Part shown: piece by piece, positions 56,590 through 64,000 of the stretch | How positions within the stretch are numbered: position 1 is the stretch's first letter | How the letters are laid out: every line of letters begins with the position of its first letter | Assembly: GCA_020073585.1 (NCBI GenBank) | Contig: JAIQEV010000012.1 | Location: forward strand, 1 to 64,000 | Length of the DNA stretch: 64,000 bases | DNA from: Terriglobia bacterium | GTDB taxonomy: Bacteria; Acidobacteriota; Terriglobia; Acidiferrales; UBA7541 | Direction of reading: 5' to 3' | Notes under the pieces: generated by a model | What the model was told of the DNA's origin: nothing | The model's input: the letters and a program-made list of their open reading frames with translations, nothing else | Databases searched by the model: none | Program-made: the position numbers and the translations under genes

Positions 56590-56631
56590 GGCCGCAAAGC
56601 GGTCAATGATATGTGTGACCGCCAAGCGGTC
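56590..56631. repeat. Two tandem hairpins upstream of bshC
   Basis: Inverted repeats GGCCGC-AAA-GCGGTC (56590-56604) and GACCGC-CAA-GCGGTC (56617-56631) stand exactly 27 bp apart, the second 11 bp before the bshC ATG. They share the core GCGGTCAA. An operator role is plausible. Confidence 0.6.
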
Positions 56632-56642
56632 AACTAATACCG

Positions 56643-58256
56643 ATGCGCTGTCACAACATCCCTTTCCGCCGGCTACCGCACCCCTCGAAGCTGTTCCTCG
56701 CCTATGTCGAGAAATTTTCCCGCGTCGCTCCGTTTTATGCCCATCCCCCGAAACTGCCAGCCGTCCTGCGCGTAGCGCGCAAACTGACATTTCCCGCGGA
56801 ACGGCGGCGCGAGGTTGCGGGTGTGCTCCGCGAACAGAATGCGGCGTTCGGCAGCGGTGCGGCGACGCAGCGGCAGCTCGAGGAGCTGGAAAAGGGCGCG
56901 GTGGCCGTGGTCACCGGGCAGCAGGTGGGGCTGTTCTCCGGTCCGGCGTACGCGGTGTACAAGGCGTTGACGGCGGTGGCGGTGGCCGAGGAGTTGACCC
57001 GCGCAGGCGTGCGGGCCGTTCCGGTTTTCTGGCTGGCCACCGAGGATCACGACCTGGACGAAGTGCGCGCGACGCATTTTTTCCGGCAGGGGCACCTGGT
57101 GTCGTTCGAGCTGCCAGGAGCATCGGAAGCGCCACGCCCCGTGGGGCGCATCGCGCTGGGCGCGGAGGTGGAGGCGCTGGTGCGCCAGGCTGAGGAGCAA
57201 CTCGAAGGGCCGGAGGCGGCGCGGCTGGCGGAGATCCTGCGGGCCTGCTATCAGCCGGGAGAAACCTACGGCAGCGCGTTCGGCAAGCTCTTCGCGCGGC
57301 TGTTCGAAGAGCAGGGGCTGATCCTGCTGGACCCGCTGGATGCGCGGCTGCACCGCATCGCGGCGCCAATCTACCGCCGAGCGGTGGAGGAGAGCGTGGC
57401 GCTGCGCGAGAAGCTTGTGGAGCGGGGGCGCGCGCTGGACCGCGCGGGCTATGCGGCGCAGGTGAAGGTTACGGCGCGCAGCACGCTGCTCTTCAGCCTG
57501 GCCGGCGGCCCGCGGCGGGCCATCACGGAGAACGGCGGAAAGTTTCAAGCGGGGGAAACACCGGTTTCGCGGGAGGAACTGCTGCAGACGGCCGACGGCG
57601 GGGCGGAGACGCTCAGCGCGAATGCGCTGCTGCGGCCGGTGGTGCAGGATTTCCTGCTGCCGACGGCGGCGTACATCGGCGGGCCGGGGGAGATTGCGTA
57701 CTACGCGCAATCGGAAGTGGTTTACGAGCATTTGCTGGGGCGCATGCCGGTGATCCTGCCGCGGGCGGACTTCACGCTGGTGGATGCCAAGGCGGGGAAA
57801 CTGTTGAAGCGCTACGGATTTAGCGTGGAGGACCTCTGGAAAGGGAAGCAGGAGGTGCGGGGGCGCATGGAGTTGCGCGCGGTGCCGTCCTCGCTGGCGA
57901 AGGATTTTGCGCGCAGCGGCAAGGAAGTGGAGCGCGCGCTGGAGCGGTTGCGCCGGCCGCTTGGGAAGCTCGACCCGACGCTGGACGGGGCGCTGGAGCG
58001 CGCGCGGAAGGCGGCCAAGTTCCACCTCGAAAAACTGCAGCGCAAGGCCGGACGGGCGCGCGACACGCGCGAAGGCGTTCTCTCGGCGCATGCCGAGTAC
58101 CTGGACACGTTGCTGTTTCCGCAGAAGGCCTCGGCGGCGCGCTCGCTTTCGTTCCTGCCGTTTCTGGCGAAATGGGGGCCGGAAGCGCTGGGCGAACTGA
58201 AGAAGCTCTCCGTGAGCAAGAAGCTGGGCGCGCACCAAATCCTTTTTCTCGACTGA
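56643..58256 (+). CDS. bshC: Bacillithiol biosynthesis cysteine-adding enzyme BshC
   Basis: 537 aa. The family signatures VVTGQQVGLFSGPAYAVYKALTA and AVPVFWLATEDHDLDEV are conserved. BshC adds cysteine to GlcN-malate, the last step of bacillithiol synthesis, so the organism probably makes this thiol. The length is typical. The ATG at 56643 has no ribosome site, but no better start exists. bshA and bshB are not in the window. Confidence 0.93.
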   Translation: MRCHNIPFRRLPHPSKLFLAYVEKFSRVAPFYAHPPKLPAVLRVARKLTFPAERRREVAGVLREQNAAFGSGAATQRQLEELEKGAVAVVTGQQVGLFSGPAYAVYKALTAVAVAEELTRAGVRAVPVFWLATEDHDLDEVRATHFFRQGHLVSFELPGASEAPRPVGRIALGAEVEALVRQAEEQLEGPEAARLAEILRACYQPGETYGSAFGKLFARLFEEQGLILLDPLDARLHRIAAPIYRRAVEESVALREKLVERGRALDRAGYAAQVKVTARSTLLFSLAGGPRRAITENGGKFQAGETPVSREELLQTADGGAETLSANALLRPVVQDFLLPTAAYIGGPGEIAYYAQSEVVYEHLLGRMPVILPRADFTLVDAKAGKLLKRYGFSVEDLWKGKQEVRGRMELRAVPSSLAKDFARSGKEVERALERLRRPLGKLDPTLDGALERARKAAKFHLEKLQRKAGRARDTREGVLSAHAEYLDTLLFPQKASAARSLSFLPFLAKWGPEALGELKKLSVSKKLGAHQILFLD

Positions 58257-58277
58257 GGTTGCGAGGAAGGAGCCCCG

Positions 58278-58679
58278 ATGATCACCCTGCGCGTGAAGAC
58301 CACGCGGCGGACGCAGCTTGTGGACATCACCGGCGAAGTGCAAAGGGCGGTGAAGGAGTCCGGGATCGCTGCAGGAGTCTGCTACCTGTACGTGCCGCAT
58401 ACCACGGCGGGAGTCGCAATCAACGAGCATGCCGATCCGGACGTGGCCGCCGATGTGGAAGGCGCGCTCGACCGTCTGATCCCGCATCAGGGGCCATACC
58501 GGCACAGCGAAGGGAATTCCGACGCGCACATCAAAACGGTGCTGACGGGCACAAGCCAGGTGGTGTTCCTGGAAGGGGGCAAGCTGGCGCTCGGGCGCTG
58601 GCAGGGGATATTCTTCTGCGAGTTCGACGGGCCGCGCGAGCGCAGTCTGTGGGTGAAGATCGTGGCGGATGCGCGCTGA
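58278..58679 (+). CDS. YjbQ/UPF0047 family protein
   Basis: 133 aa single-domain protein of the YjbQ family (HTTAGVAINEHADPDVAAD, HSEGNSDAHIKTVLTG, GRWQGIFFCEFDGPR). Proposed activities include secondary thiamine-phosphate synthase. GAAGGAGC lies 7 nt before the ATG; it starts 21 bp after bshC, so probably the same operon. Confidence 0.92.
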   Translation: MITLRVKTTRRTQLVDITGEVQRAVKESGIAAGVCYLYVPHTTAGVAINEHADPDVAADVEGALDRLIPHQGPYRHSEGNSDAHIKTVLTGTSQVVFLEGGKLALGRWQGIFFCEFDGPRERSLWVKIVADAR

Positions 58680-58748
58680 AGCGGGCCGGGAGCGCCGGCG
58701 CCGCGGAAACGAACGCTGCGGCGCTTTGTGATACAGTTTTTTCAGCCT

Positions 58749-59915
58749 ATGCAGCTTGGCGTTTACATCCAGGTTCCGTTCTGCCAGACGAAGTGCACGT
58801 ACTGCAATTTCCATACGGACGTGGTGTCCGCGGCGCGTTTCCGGCCGTATGTAGAGGCCGTAACGCGCGAGATACGCGGGCATCGGATGCTGTATGAGGA
58901 GGCGGGCCTGGTCCGGCCGGAAGCCTTGGCGGACGCCGTGGTGGACACGATCTACATCGGCGGGGGAACGCCCAGCCTGCTGGATTCCGGCGAGCTGCAG
59001 CGCCTGGTGGAGAGTGTCGGGGAAACGTTTGCCACGGAGCTGCGCGAGGTTACGCTGGAGGCCGACCCGGAAACGATCGAGGAAGCCAAGGCGCGAGCCT
59101 GGGCGCGGGCGGGAATCAACCGCATCAGCTTCGGGCTGCAGTCGTTTTCCGACCGGGAACTGACCGCGGTGGGGCGCAGGCATCGCCGCGCCGACATCTT
59201 CCGCGCGGTGTCCATCCTGCGCGCGGCGGGAATCGCGAACATCAGCTTCGATTTGATCGCCGGACTGCCGCACCAGACCGGGGAGAGCTGGGGCGCCAGC
59301 ATCACGGAGTTGCTGGCGCTGGCCCCCGAGCACGTCTCGATCTACATGCTGGAGATTGACGAAGGCAGCCGCCTCGGCAAGGAGATCCTGAGCGAGGGGA
59401 CGCGCTACAGCGCCGCCGCGGTGCCCGGCGACGACGCGGTCGTGGGGTTTTACGAGGTCGCCTGCGGAGCGCTGGCGGCGGCCGGCTATCACCACTACGA
59501 AATCTCCAACTGGGCCAAACCGGGATTGGAGTCGCTGCACAACCTCAAATACTGGCGGCGCGAGGCATATCTGGGATTCGGCGCCGGGGCGCATTCGTTT
59601 TCCGGGGCGGAGCGCTGGGGCAATGAGCCCGATGCGGCGGCCTATGTGCGCGCAATGGAGGCCGGGCGGCTGCCGGTCGCGGAGCGCGAAACGCTGACGA
59701 GCGAGCGGGCCCTCGAGGAAGAGCTGTTCCTCGGGCTGCGGCAGCTTGACGGCATTGATTTGGCGCGGATCGAAGCCCGCTACGGGGTGCAACTGGCGAA
59801 GCGCTTCGCGAGGCTGGCCGCGGGCGGATTTATCGAGCAAGACGGGCCGCTGGTGCGGCTGGCGCCTGGGCGGCTAAGCGTTTCGAATGAAGTGTTCGTC
59901 GAGTTGCTGCGCTGA
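58749..59915 (+). CDS. hemW: Radical SAM coproporphyrinogen III oxidase-like heme chaperone HemW
   Basis: 388 aa. The radical SAM cluster Cys12-x3-Cys16-x2-Cys19 (CQTKCTYC) is followed by the GGGTPSLL motif and a HemN C-terminal domain. HemW binds heme and is no longer thought to be a true oxidase; the extra N-terminal Cys of HemN is absent, which favours HemW. The ATG at 58749 is chosen over GTG at 58728. Confidence 0.92.
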   Translation: MQLGVYIQVPFCQTKCTYCNFHTDVVSAARFRPYVEAVTREIRGHRMLYEEAGLVRPEALADAVVDTIYIGGGTPSLLDSGELQRLVESVGETFATELREVTLEADPETIEEAKARAWARAGINRISFGLQSFSDRELTAVGRRHRRADIFRAVSILRAAGIANISFDLIAGLPHQTGESWGASITELLALAPEHVSIYMLEIDEGSRLGKEILSEGTRYSAAAVPGDDAVVGFYEVACGALAAAGYHHYEISNWAKPGLESLHNLKYWRREAYLGFGAGAHSFSGAERWGNEPDAAAYVRAMEAGRLPVAERETLTSERALEEELFLGLRQLDGIDLARIEARYGVQLAKRFARLAAGGFIEQDGPLVRLAPGRLSVSNEVFVELLR

Positions 59916-59948
59916 CGTGCGAAATTTCCAAAGGAAGGTTCATTCCAA

Positions 59949-61031
59949 GTGACTGCACACGATACCCGTACGGATCTGAAGGCCGCTGCCGCGCCCGGCG
60001 TGGTGGATTTGCGCAGCGACACAGTAACGCGGCCGACCGCGGAGATGCGCCGGGCCATGGCCGAGGCGGAGGTCGGGGACGATGTGTACGGGGAAGACCC
60101 GACGGTCAACCGGCTGGAGCAGCGGGCCGCGGAGATTTTCGGGAAGGAGGCGGCGGTCTTCGTGCCCACGGGGTGCATGGGCAACCTGATTGCGATCAAG
60201 GTATGGACGCACCACGGCGACGAGGTGGTGTGCGACGAGCGCAGTCACGTGAATCTGTATGAGCTGGCGTCGATGTCGGCGATCGCCGGGTGCATGCCGC
60301 GGATTGCGCGGGGCGAGGACGGCATTCTTTCCTGGAAGGCCATCGAGGCGGTGATCCGGCCGAAGATTTATTTCGATTCGCAGACGGCGCTGGTGTGCCT
60401 GGAAAACACGCACAACATGGCCGGGGGAACGCTGTACCCGACAAAGACAGTGGAGGAGATCTGCGGGCAGGCGCACGCGGCCGGGCTGAAGGTGCACCTG
60501 GACGGGGCGCGGGTGTTCAACGCGGCGGTGGCGCTGGGAGAGAGCGTAGCGCAGATGACGCGCGCGGTGGACTCCGTGATGTTCTGCCTGTCGAAGGGGC
60601 TGGGCGCGCCGGTGGGGTCGATGCTCGCGGGCTCGCGGGGGTTCGTCGAAAAGGCGCGGGTCTACCGCAAGATGCTGGGCGGGGGAATGCGGCAGGCGGG
60701 GGTGCTGGCGGCCGCGGGGCTGATCGCGCTGGAAAAATCGCCGCTGCGCCTGCACGAAGACCACGCCAACGCGCGGCTGCTCGCGGAAGGCATCGCGGGG
60801 ATTCCGGGCCTGCGCCTGGACGCGGGCAAGGTACGCACGAATATCGTGATTTTCGGCTGCGAGAAGACCGGGAAGACGGCCGTGGAGCTGTGCGCGGCCC
60901 TGCAGCAGCAGGGAATCTGGGCGCAAGATACGGCGTTGCATTCGGTGCGCTTCGTGACGCACTGCGACGTGGACCGCGCCGGGTGCGAGCGGGCAGTCGC
61001 GGTGCTGCGCACCCTTCTGAAAACTAAATAA
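59949..61031 (+). CDS. ltaE: Low-specificity L-threonine aldolase
   Basis: 360 aa PLP enzyme of the beta-eliminating lyase family that cleaves L-threonine to glycine and acetaldehyde. The N-terminal DLRSDTVTRPT signature and Lys216 in FCLSKGLGAPVGS (Schiff base) are present, with the HLDGARVFNA motif upstream. It has a GTG start with an AAGGAAGG site 11 nt before it. It closes the bshC-yjbQ-hemW group. Confidence 0.93.
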   Translation: MTAHDTRTDLKAAAAPGVVDLRSDTVTRPTAEMRRAMAEAEVGDDVYGEDPTVNRLEQRAAEIFGKEAAVFVPTGCMGNLIAIKVWTHHGDEVVCDERSHVNLYELASMSAIAGCMPRIARGEDGILSWKAIEAVIRPKIYFDSQTALVCLENTHNMAGGTLYPTKTVEEICGQAHAAGLKVHLDGARVFNAAVALGESVAQMTRAVDSVMFCLSKGLGAPVGSMLAGSRGFVEKARVYRKMLGGGMRQAGVLAAAGLIALEKSPLRLHEDHANARLLAEGIAGIPGLRLDAGKVRTNIVIFGCEKTGKTAVELCAALQQQGIWAQDTALHSVRFVTHCDVDRAGCERAVAVLRTLLKTK

Positions 61032-61070
61032 CCATGCGAGCAAAACCGGCCCCGCCGGAGGTGTGGATTG

Positions 61071-61079
61071 TGGTATAAA
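61071..61079 (+). promoter_or_regulatory. Extended -10 promoter for the acyl-CoA dehydrogenase gene
   Basis: TGGTATAAA (TATAAA at 61074-61079) about 48 bp before the ATG at 61127. The stretch to 61110 is AT-rich compared with its surroundings. Confidence 0.5.
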
Positions 61080-61126
61080 TAAAACTTTGGGTGGGTATAT
61101 TAAAAACCGATAGGACCAACGACGCC

Positions 61127-62275
61127 ATGGATTTCACGTTTACCGAGGAACAGCAACAGTTGCGGCGCAGCGTGCGCGAATTTGCCGAGGGGGAGATCGC
61201 GCCGCACGTCATGGAGTGGGACGAGGCCTCGCGCTTTCCGCACGAGATCATCCCCAAGCTGGCGGAGATGGGGCTGCTGGGGATCATTTTTCCGGAGCAG
61301 TACGGCGGAGCGGGGCTGGGCTACGTGGAATACGCCACGGCCATCGAGGAGCTCTCCCGGGTGGACGGGTCGGTCGGGCTGACGGTGGCGGCGCACAATT
61401 CGCTGTGCAGCAACCACATCTACAAGTTCGCGAGCGAGGCGCAGAAACAGAAGTATCTGGCGCCGCTGGCGCAGGGGAAGAAGATCGGGGCGTGGTCGCT
61501 GACCGAACCGGAAGCGGGATCGGATGCGGGCGGCACGCGGACAATGGCCGTGCGCAGCGGCACGGAGTGGGTGCTGAACGGGGCCAAGACGTTTACCACC
61601 AACGGGCACTACGCGGACGTGTGCGTGGCCATGGCGGTGACGGACAAGTCCAAGGAGTCGCACGGGATTTCGGCGTTCATCCTGGAAAAGGGGATGCCGG
61701 GGTTCAAGCCGGGGAAGAAGGAAAACAAGCTGGGAATGCGCGCTAGCGATACCTCCGAGGTGATCTTCAGCGACTGCCGGGTCCCGCAGGAGAACTTGCT
61801 GGGGCAGGAGGGGCAAGGGTTCGTAAACAGCCTGCAGATCCTGGACGGGGGGCGCATCTCTATTGCGGCGCTGGCGCTGGGCATGGCGCAAGGGGCGCTG
61901 GAGGCGGCTACGCGCTACGCCAAGCAGAGGAAGCAGTTCGGGAAGGCGATCAGCGAGTTTCAGGCCATCCAATTCAAGCTGGCGGACATGGCCACGGAGG
62001 TCGAGGCGGCGCGGCTGCTGGTGTACCAGGCGGCGTGGCTGGCGGACCAGAAAAGCGTGCGTTTTACGAAGGAATCGAGCATGGCCAAGCTGTTCGCCAG
62101 CGAGGTGGCGGTGCGCGTGGCCAACGAGTGCGTGCAGATCCACGGGGGCTACGGCTTCATCAAGGATTACCCCGCGGAGAAGTACTACCGCGACGTGAAG
62201 CTGTGCACCATCGGGGAAGGCACCAGCGAAATTCAAAAACTAGTCATTGCCCGGCAGCTGCTCGGCAAGAAATAA
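61127..62275 (+). CDS. Acyl-CoA dehydrogenase
   Basis: 382 aa flavoprotein of the short/branched-chain ACAD family. N-terminal [25 protein letters not shown] and the C-terminal catalytic Glu364 in GEGTSEIQ are visible. It oxidises an acyl-CoA to the enoyl-CoA; isovaleryl- or butyryl-CoA type substrates are likely. The start ATG at 61127 replaces a GTG at 61091. It precedes meaB, in keeping with branched-chain and propionate metabolism. Confidence 0.92.
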   Translation: MDFTFTEEQQQLRRSVREFAEGEIAPHVMEWDEASRFPHEIIPKLAEMGLLGIIFPEQYGGAGLGYVEYATAIEELSRVDGSVGLTVAAHNSLCSNHIYKFASEAQKQKYLAPLAQGKKIGAWSLTEPEAGSDAGGTRTMAVRSGTEWVLNGAKTFTTNGHYADVCVAMAVTDKSKESHGISAFILEKGMPGFKPGKKENKLGMRASDTSEVIFSDCRVPQENLLGQEGQGFVNSLQILDGGRISIAALALGMAQGALEAATRYAKQRKQFGKAISEFQAIQFKLADMATEVEAARLLVYQAAWLADQKSVRFTKESSMAKLFASEVAVRVANECVQIHGGYGFIKDYPAEKYYRDVKLCTIGEGTSEIQKLVIARQLLGKK

Positions 62276-62319
62276 TAGGTGCATGCACCTTTGCACCCGA
62301 AGTTCCCAGCAGGAGCGGC

Positions 62320-63288
62320 ATGCCTCTGACCGTTGACGCGGTAGAGAAGTGGGCCGAAGAGGTCCGCGGCGGCAGCGTGCGCGCCGTCTCGCGGGCGATT
62401 TCCGCGATAGAAAACCACGAGCCCGACGCCGAAGAGCTGCTTCGCCGGCTGTTTCCCGCGACCGGCGGGGCCTATCTCACCGGGGTGACCGGGGCGCCGG
62501 GCACCGGCAAGAGCACGCTGGTGGACCGTCTGGCGGCGCACTACCGCAAGCGGCAGGAGCAGGTGGGGGTCATCGCGGTGGATCCCACCAGCCCATTCAC
62601 GGGCGGGGCGATTCTCGGGGACCGCATCCGCATGCAGGGGCACGCCGGGGACTCCGGGATGTTCATTCGCTCGATGGCCACGCGCGGATTTCTGGGCGGG
62701 CTGGCGCGCACGACGGCCGAGGTGGCGCTGCTGCTGGACGCCGCCGGGAAGAAACAGATACTGATCGAGACCGTGGGGGTGGGGCAGGATGAAGTGGACA
62801 TTGTGCGGCTGGCCGATTGCGTGCTGGTAGTGATGGTGCCGGGGCTGGGCGACGACATCCAGAACATGAAGGCCGGGCTGATGGAGATCGGGGACATTTT
62901 CGTGCTGAACAAGGCCGACCGGGAAGGCGCGGAGCGGCTGGAGCAGCAATTGCTGGCGATGCTTTCGCTGGTAACGCCGCGCGACAGCTGGCACCCGCCA
63001 GTGGTGCGCACGGTGGCCACCGAAAATAAGGGCGTGGAGGAGCTGGCCGAAACGATCGGGCGCTTCCGCGCGCATTTCGATTCCAGCCAGGAGCGCATGC
63101 GCAAACGCGCCGAACACTGGAAGCAGCGGCTGATCGAGATGCTGGGGTCGCGGCTGTTGGAGCGGGCGCTGCGCGGCGCGGGAGGCGAAGCGCGCCTGAC
63201 GGAATTGGCCCGGGCAGTGGCCGAGCGCAAGATCGATCCCTTCGCCGCGGTCGGCGAAATCCTCTCGCAAAGCGGGCTGGAGTCCTGA
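62320..63288 (+). CDS. meaB: Methylmalonyl-CoA mutase chaperone GTPase MeaB/ArgK
   Basis: 322 aa G3E-family GTPase. The P-loop is GAPGTGKS (58-65), followed by Switch/Asp segments AVDPTSPFTGGAILGDRIRM and the nucleotide-recognition NKAD. MeaB loads and protects the cobalamin cofactor of methylmalonyl-CoA mutase. The mutase genes are 48 kb to the left (11853-14015). AGGAG lies 4 nt before the ATG; the frame upstream of it overlaps the dehydrogenase and is not coding. Confidence 0.94.
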   Translation: MPLTVDAVEKWAEEVRGGSVRAVSRAISAIENHEPDAEELLRRLFPATGGAYLTGVTGAPGTGKSTLVDRLAAHYRKRQEQVGVIAVDPTSPFTGGAILGDRIRMQGHAGDSGMFIRSMATRGFLGGLARTTAEVALLLDAAGKKQILIETVGVGQDEVDIVRLADCVLVVMVPGLGDDIQNMKAGLMEIGDIFVLNKADREGAERLEQQLLAMLSLVTPRDSWHPPVVRTVATENKGVEELAETIGRFRAHFDSSQERMRKRAEHWKQRLIEMLGSRLLERALRGAGGEARLTELARAVAERKIDPFAAVGEILSQSGLES

Positions 63289-63299
63289 CTACCACGCAC

Positions 63300-64000
63300 A
63301 TGCACTTCGGCGAAATCGAAATAAGCATTCTGAATGCCGGGACGTTCTACCTGGACGGTGGAGCGATGTTCGGCGTGGTCCCCAAGACGCTATGGGAGCG
63401 CAAAACGCCCGCGGACAGCCGTAACCGCATCCGCCTGGGAATGAACGCGCTGCTGCTGCGCGTGGCGGGCAAGACCGTGGTGGTGGAAACCGGCGCGGGC
63501 GGCAAATGGGATGCCAAGAACCGCGACATCTACGGCCTCGCCGAGGCCGATCCGCTGCCGGAAGCGCTGGCCCATGCGGGGGTGCGGCCCTCGGACGTGG
63601 ATATCGTCATCAATACGCACCTGCATTTCGATCACGCGGGCGGGAACACGCGAATCGAAAACGGGCGGACCGTTCCGGCGTTTCCCAACGCGCGCTACGT
63701 GGTGCAGCGCTCCGAACTGGAGCACGCGCAGCAGCCCAGCGAGCGGGACCGCGCCAGCTATTTCCCGGAGAACTTCGCGCCGATTACGGAAGCGGAGCAG
63801 TGGTGGCTGGTGGACGGGGAGGCGGAGATTCTTCCCGGGGTTTCGGTGCACCCCATTCCCGGTCACAACCTGCAGATTCAGGGCGTGCAGATATGCGGCG
63901 GAGGAAAGAGCGCGTTCTTTCTTGCCGACCTCATTCCGACGCGGCATCATGTTCCGCTGCCGTGGATCATGGCCTACGACCTCTATCCCATGATTACGCT
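63300..64000 (+). CDS. Metallo-beta-lactamase-fold hydrolase (partial, cut by window end)
   Basis: Open to the right edge, 233 codons seen. The metal motif His107-Leu-His109-Phe-Asp111-His112 is intact, with later HPIPGH in the third motif position. Such enzymes include quorum-quenching lactonases and glyoxalase II-like thioesterases. It starts 11 bp after meaB, so perhaps co-transcribed. The C-terminal part is not in the window. Confidence 0.8.
   Translation, partial: MHFGEIEISILNAGTFYLDGGAMFGVVPKTLWERKTPADSRNRIRLGMNALLLRVAGKTVVVETGAGGKWDAKNRDIYGLAEADPLPEALAHAGVRPSDVDIVINTHLHFDHAGGNTRIENGRTVPAFPNARYVVQRSELEHAQQPSERDRASYFPENFAPITEAEQWWLVDGEAEILPGVSVHPIPGHNLQIQGVQICGGGKSAFFLADLIPTRHHVPLPWIMAYDLYPMIT

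Noticed and set aside
56673-59840. 1055-codon open frame on the minus strand over bshC, yjbQ and hemW
   Set aside because: Arg/Leu-rich shadow of three well-supported genes.

Overview
The window is high-GC chromosomal DNA from a diderm bacterium, and I infer an acidobacterium of the Terriglobia type. The grounds are a TolC-type outer-membrane protein, a TonB receptor with an N-terminal carboxypeptidase-regulatory-like domain, a BshC bacillithiol enzyme, a CysO-like sulfur carrier beside a threonine-synthase-like enzyme, and dispersed intergenic repeats of the kind I associate with that group. There are no rRNA, tRNA, phage or transposase genes, so this is mostly core metabolism.

Layout. 0-3 kb (minus): a secreted coiled-coil protein, a sensor kinase and prepilin peptidase. 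3-9.6 kb: an alpha/beta hydrolase, then a tight minus-strand operon for the end of leucine catabolism (carboxyltransferase, HMG-CoA-lyase-like, enoyl-CoA hydratase, thioesterase) ending in histidine ammonia-lyase. 9.8-14 kb (minus): two-subunit methylmalonyl-CoA mutase, an AhpD-like protein whose reading frame crosses an in-frame TGA, and a dicarboxylate symporter. 14-27 kb: TolC-like protein, pyrE, truA, an aldehyde dehydrogenase, a small Cys-rich protein, a leuA-like gene, an M20 peptidase, an amidohydrolase, a TPR/HExxH protein and an EamA transporter. 27-36 kb (minus): leuD, leuC, a hypothetical gene, a repeat-rich non-coding stretch with a GIY-YIG gene, a TIM-barrel/cupin pair, an APC permease, the sulfur carrier and thrC. 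36-64 kb (mostly plus): HtrA protease, TonB receptor, RhlE helicase (minus), an aldehyde dehydrogenase, hrcA-grpE-dnaJ-rsmE, lepB, carAB, a DHDPS-family aldolase, bshC-yjbQ-hemW-ltaE, acyl-CoA dehydrogenase, meaB, and a metallo-hydrolase cut by the right edge.

The most notable item is the AhpD-like gene at 11110-11679. The two halves of one family protein lie in the same frame, separated by a single TGA exactly where the second cysteine of the redox CxxC motif belongs. Twelve bases downstream is a perfect 7-bp hairpin with a G-rich loop, in the position and form of a bacterial SECIS element. I read it as a CxxU selenoprotein. Other points of interest are the CysO/ThrC pair, a reversal of G-versus-C strand bias inside the EamA gene near 27.1 kb, paired hairpins in front of bshC, a three-copy 24-bp tandem repeat near the permease, and two paralogues of a secreted coiled-coil family 41 kb apart.

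Metabolically the genes form a branched-chain acyl-CoA theme: acyl-CoA dehydrogenase, the leucine-degradation operon, methylmalonyl-CoA mutase with its MeaB chaperone, and leucine synthesis (leuA-like, leuC, leuD).
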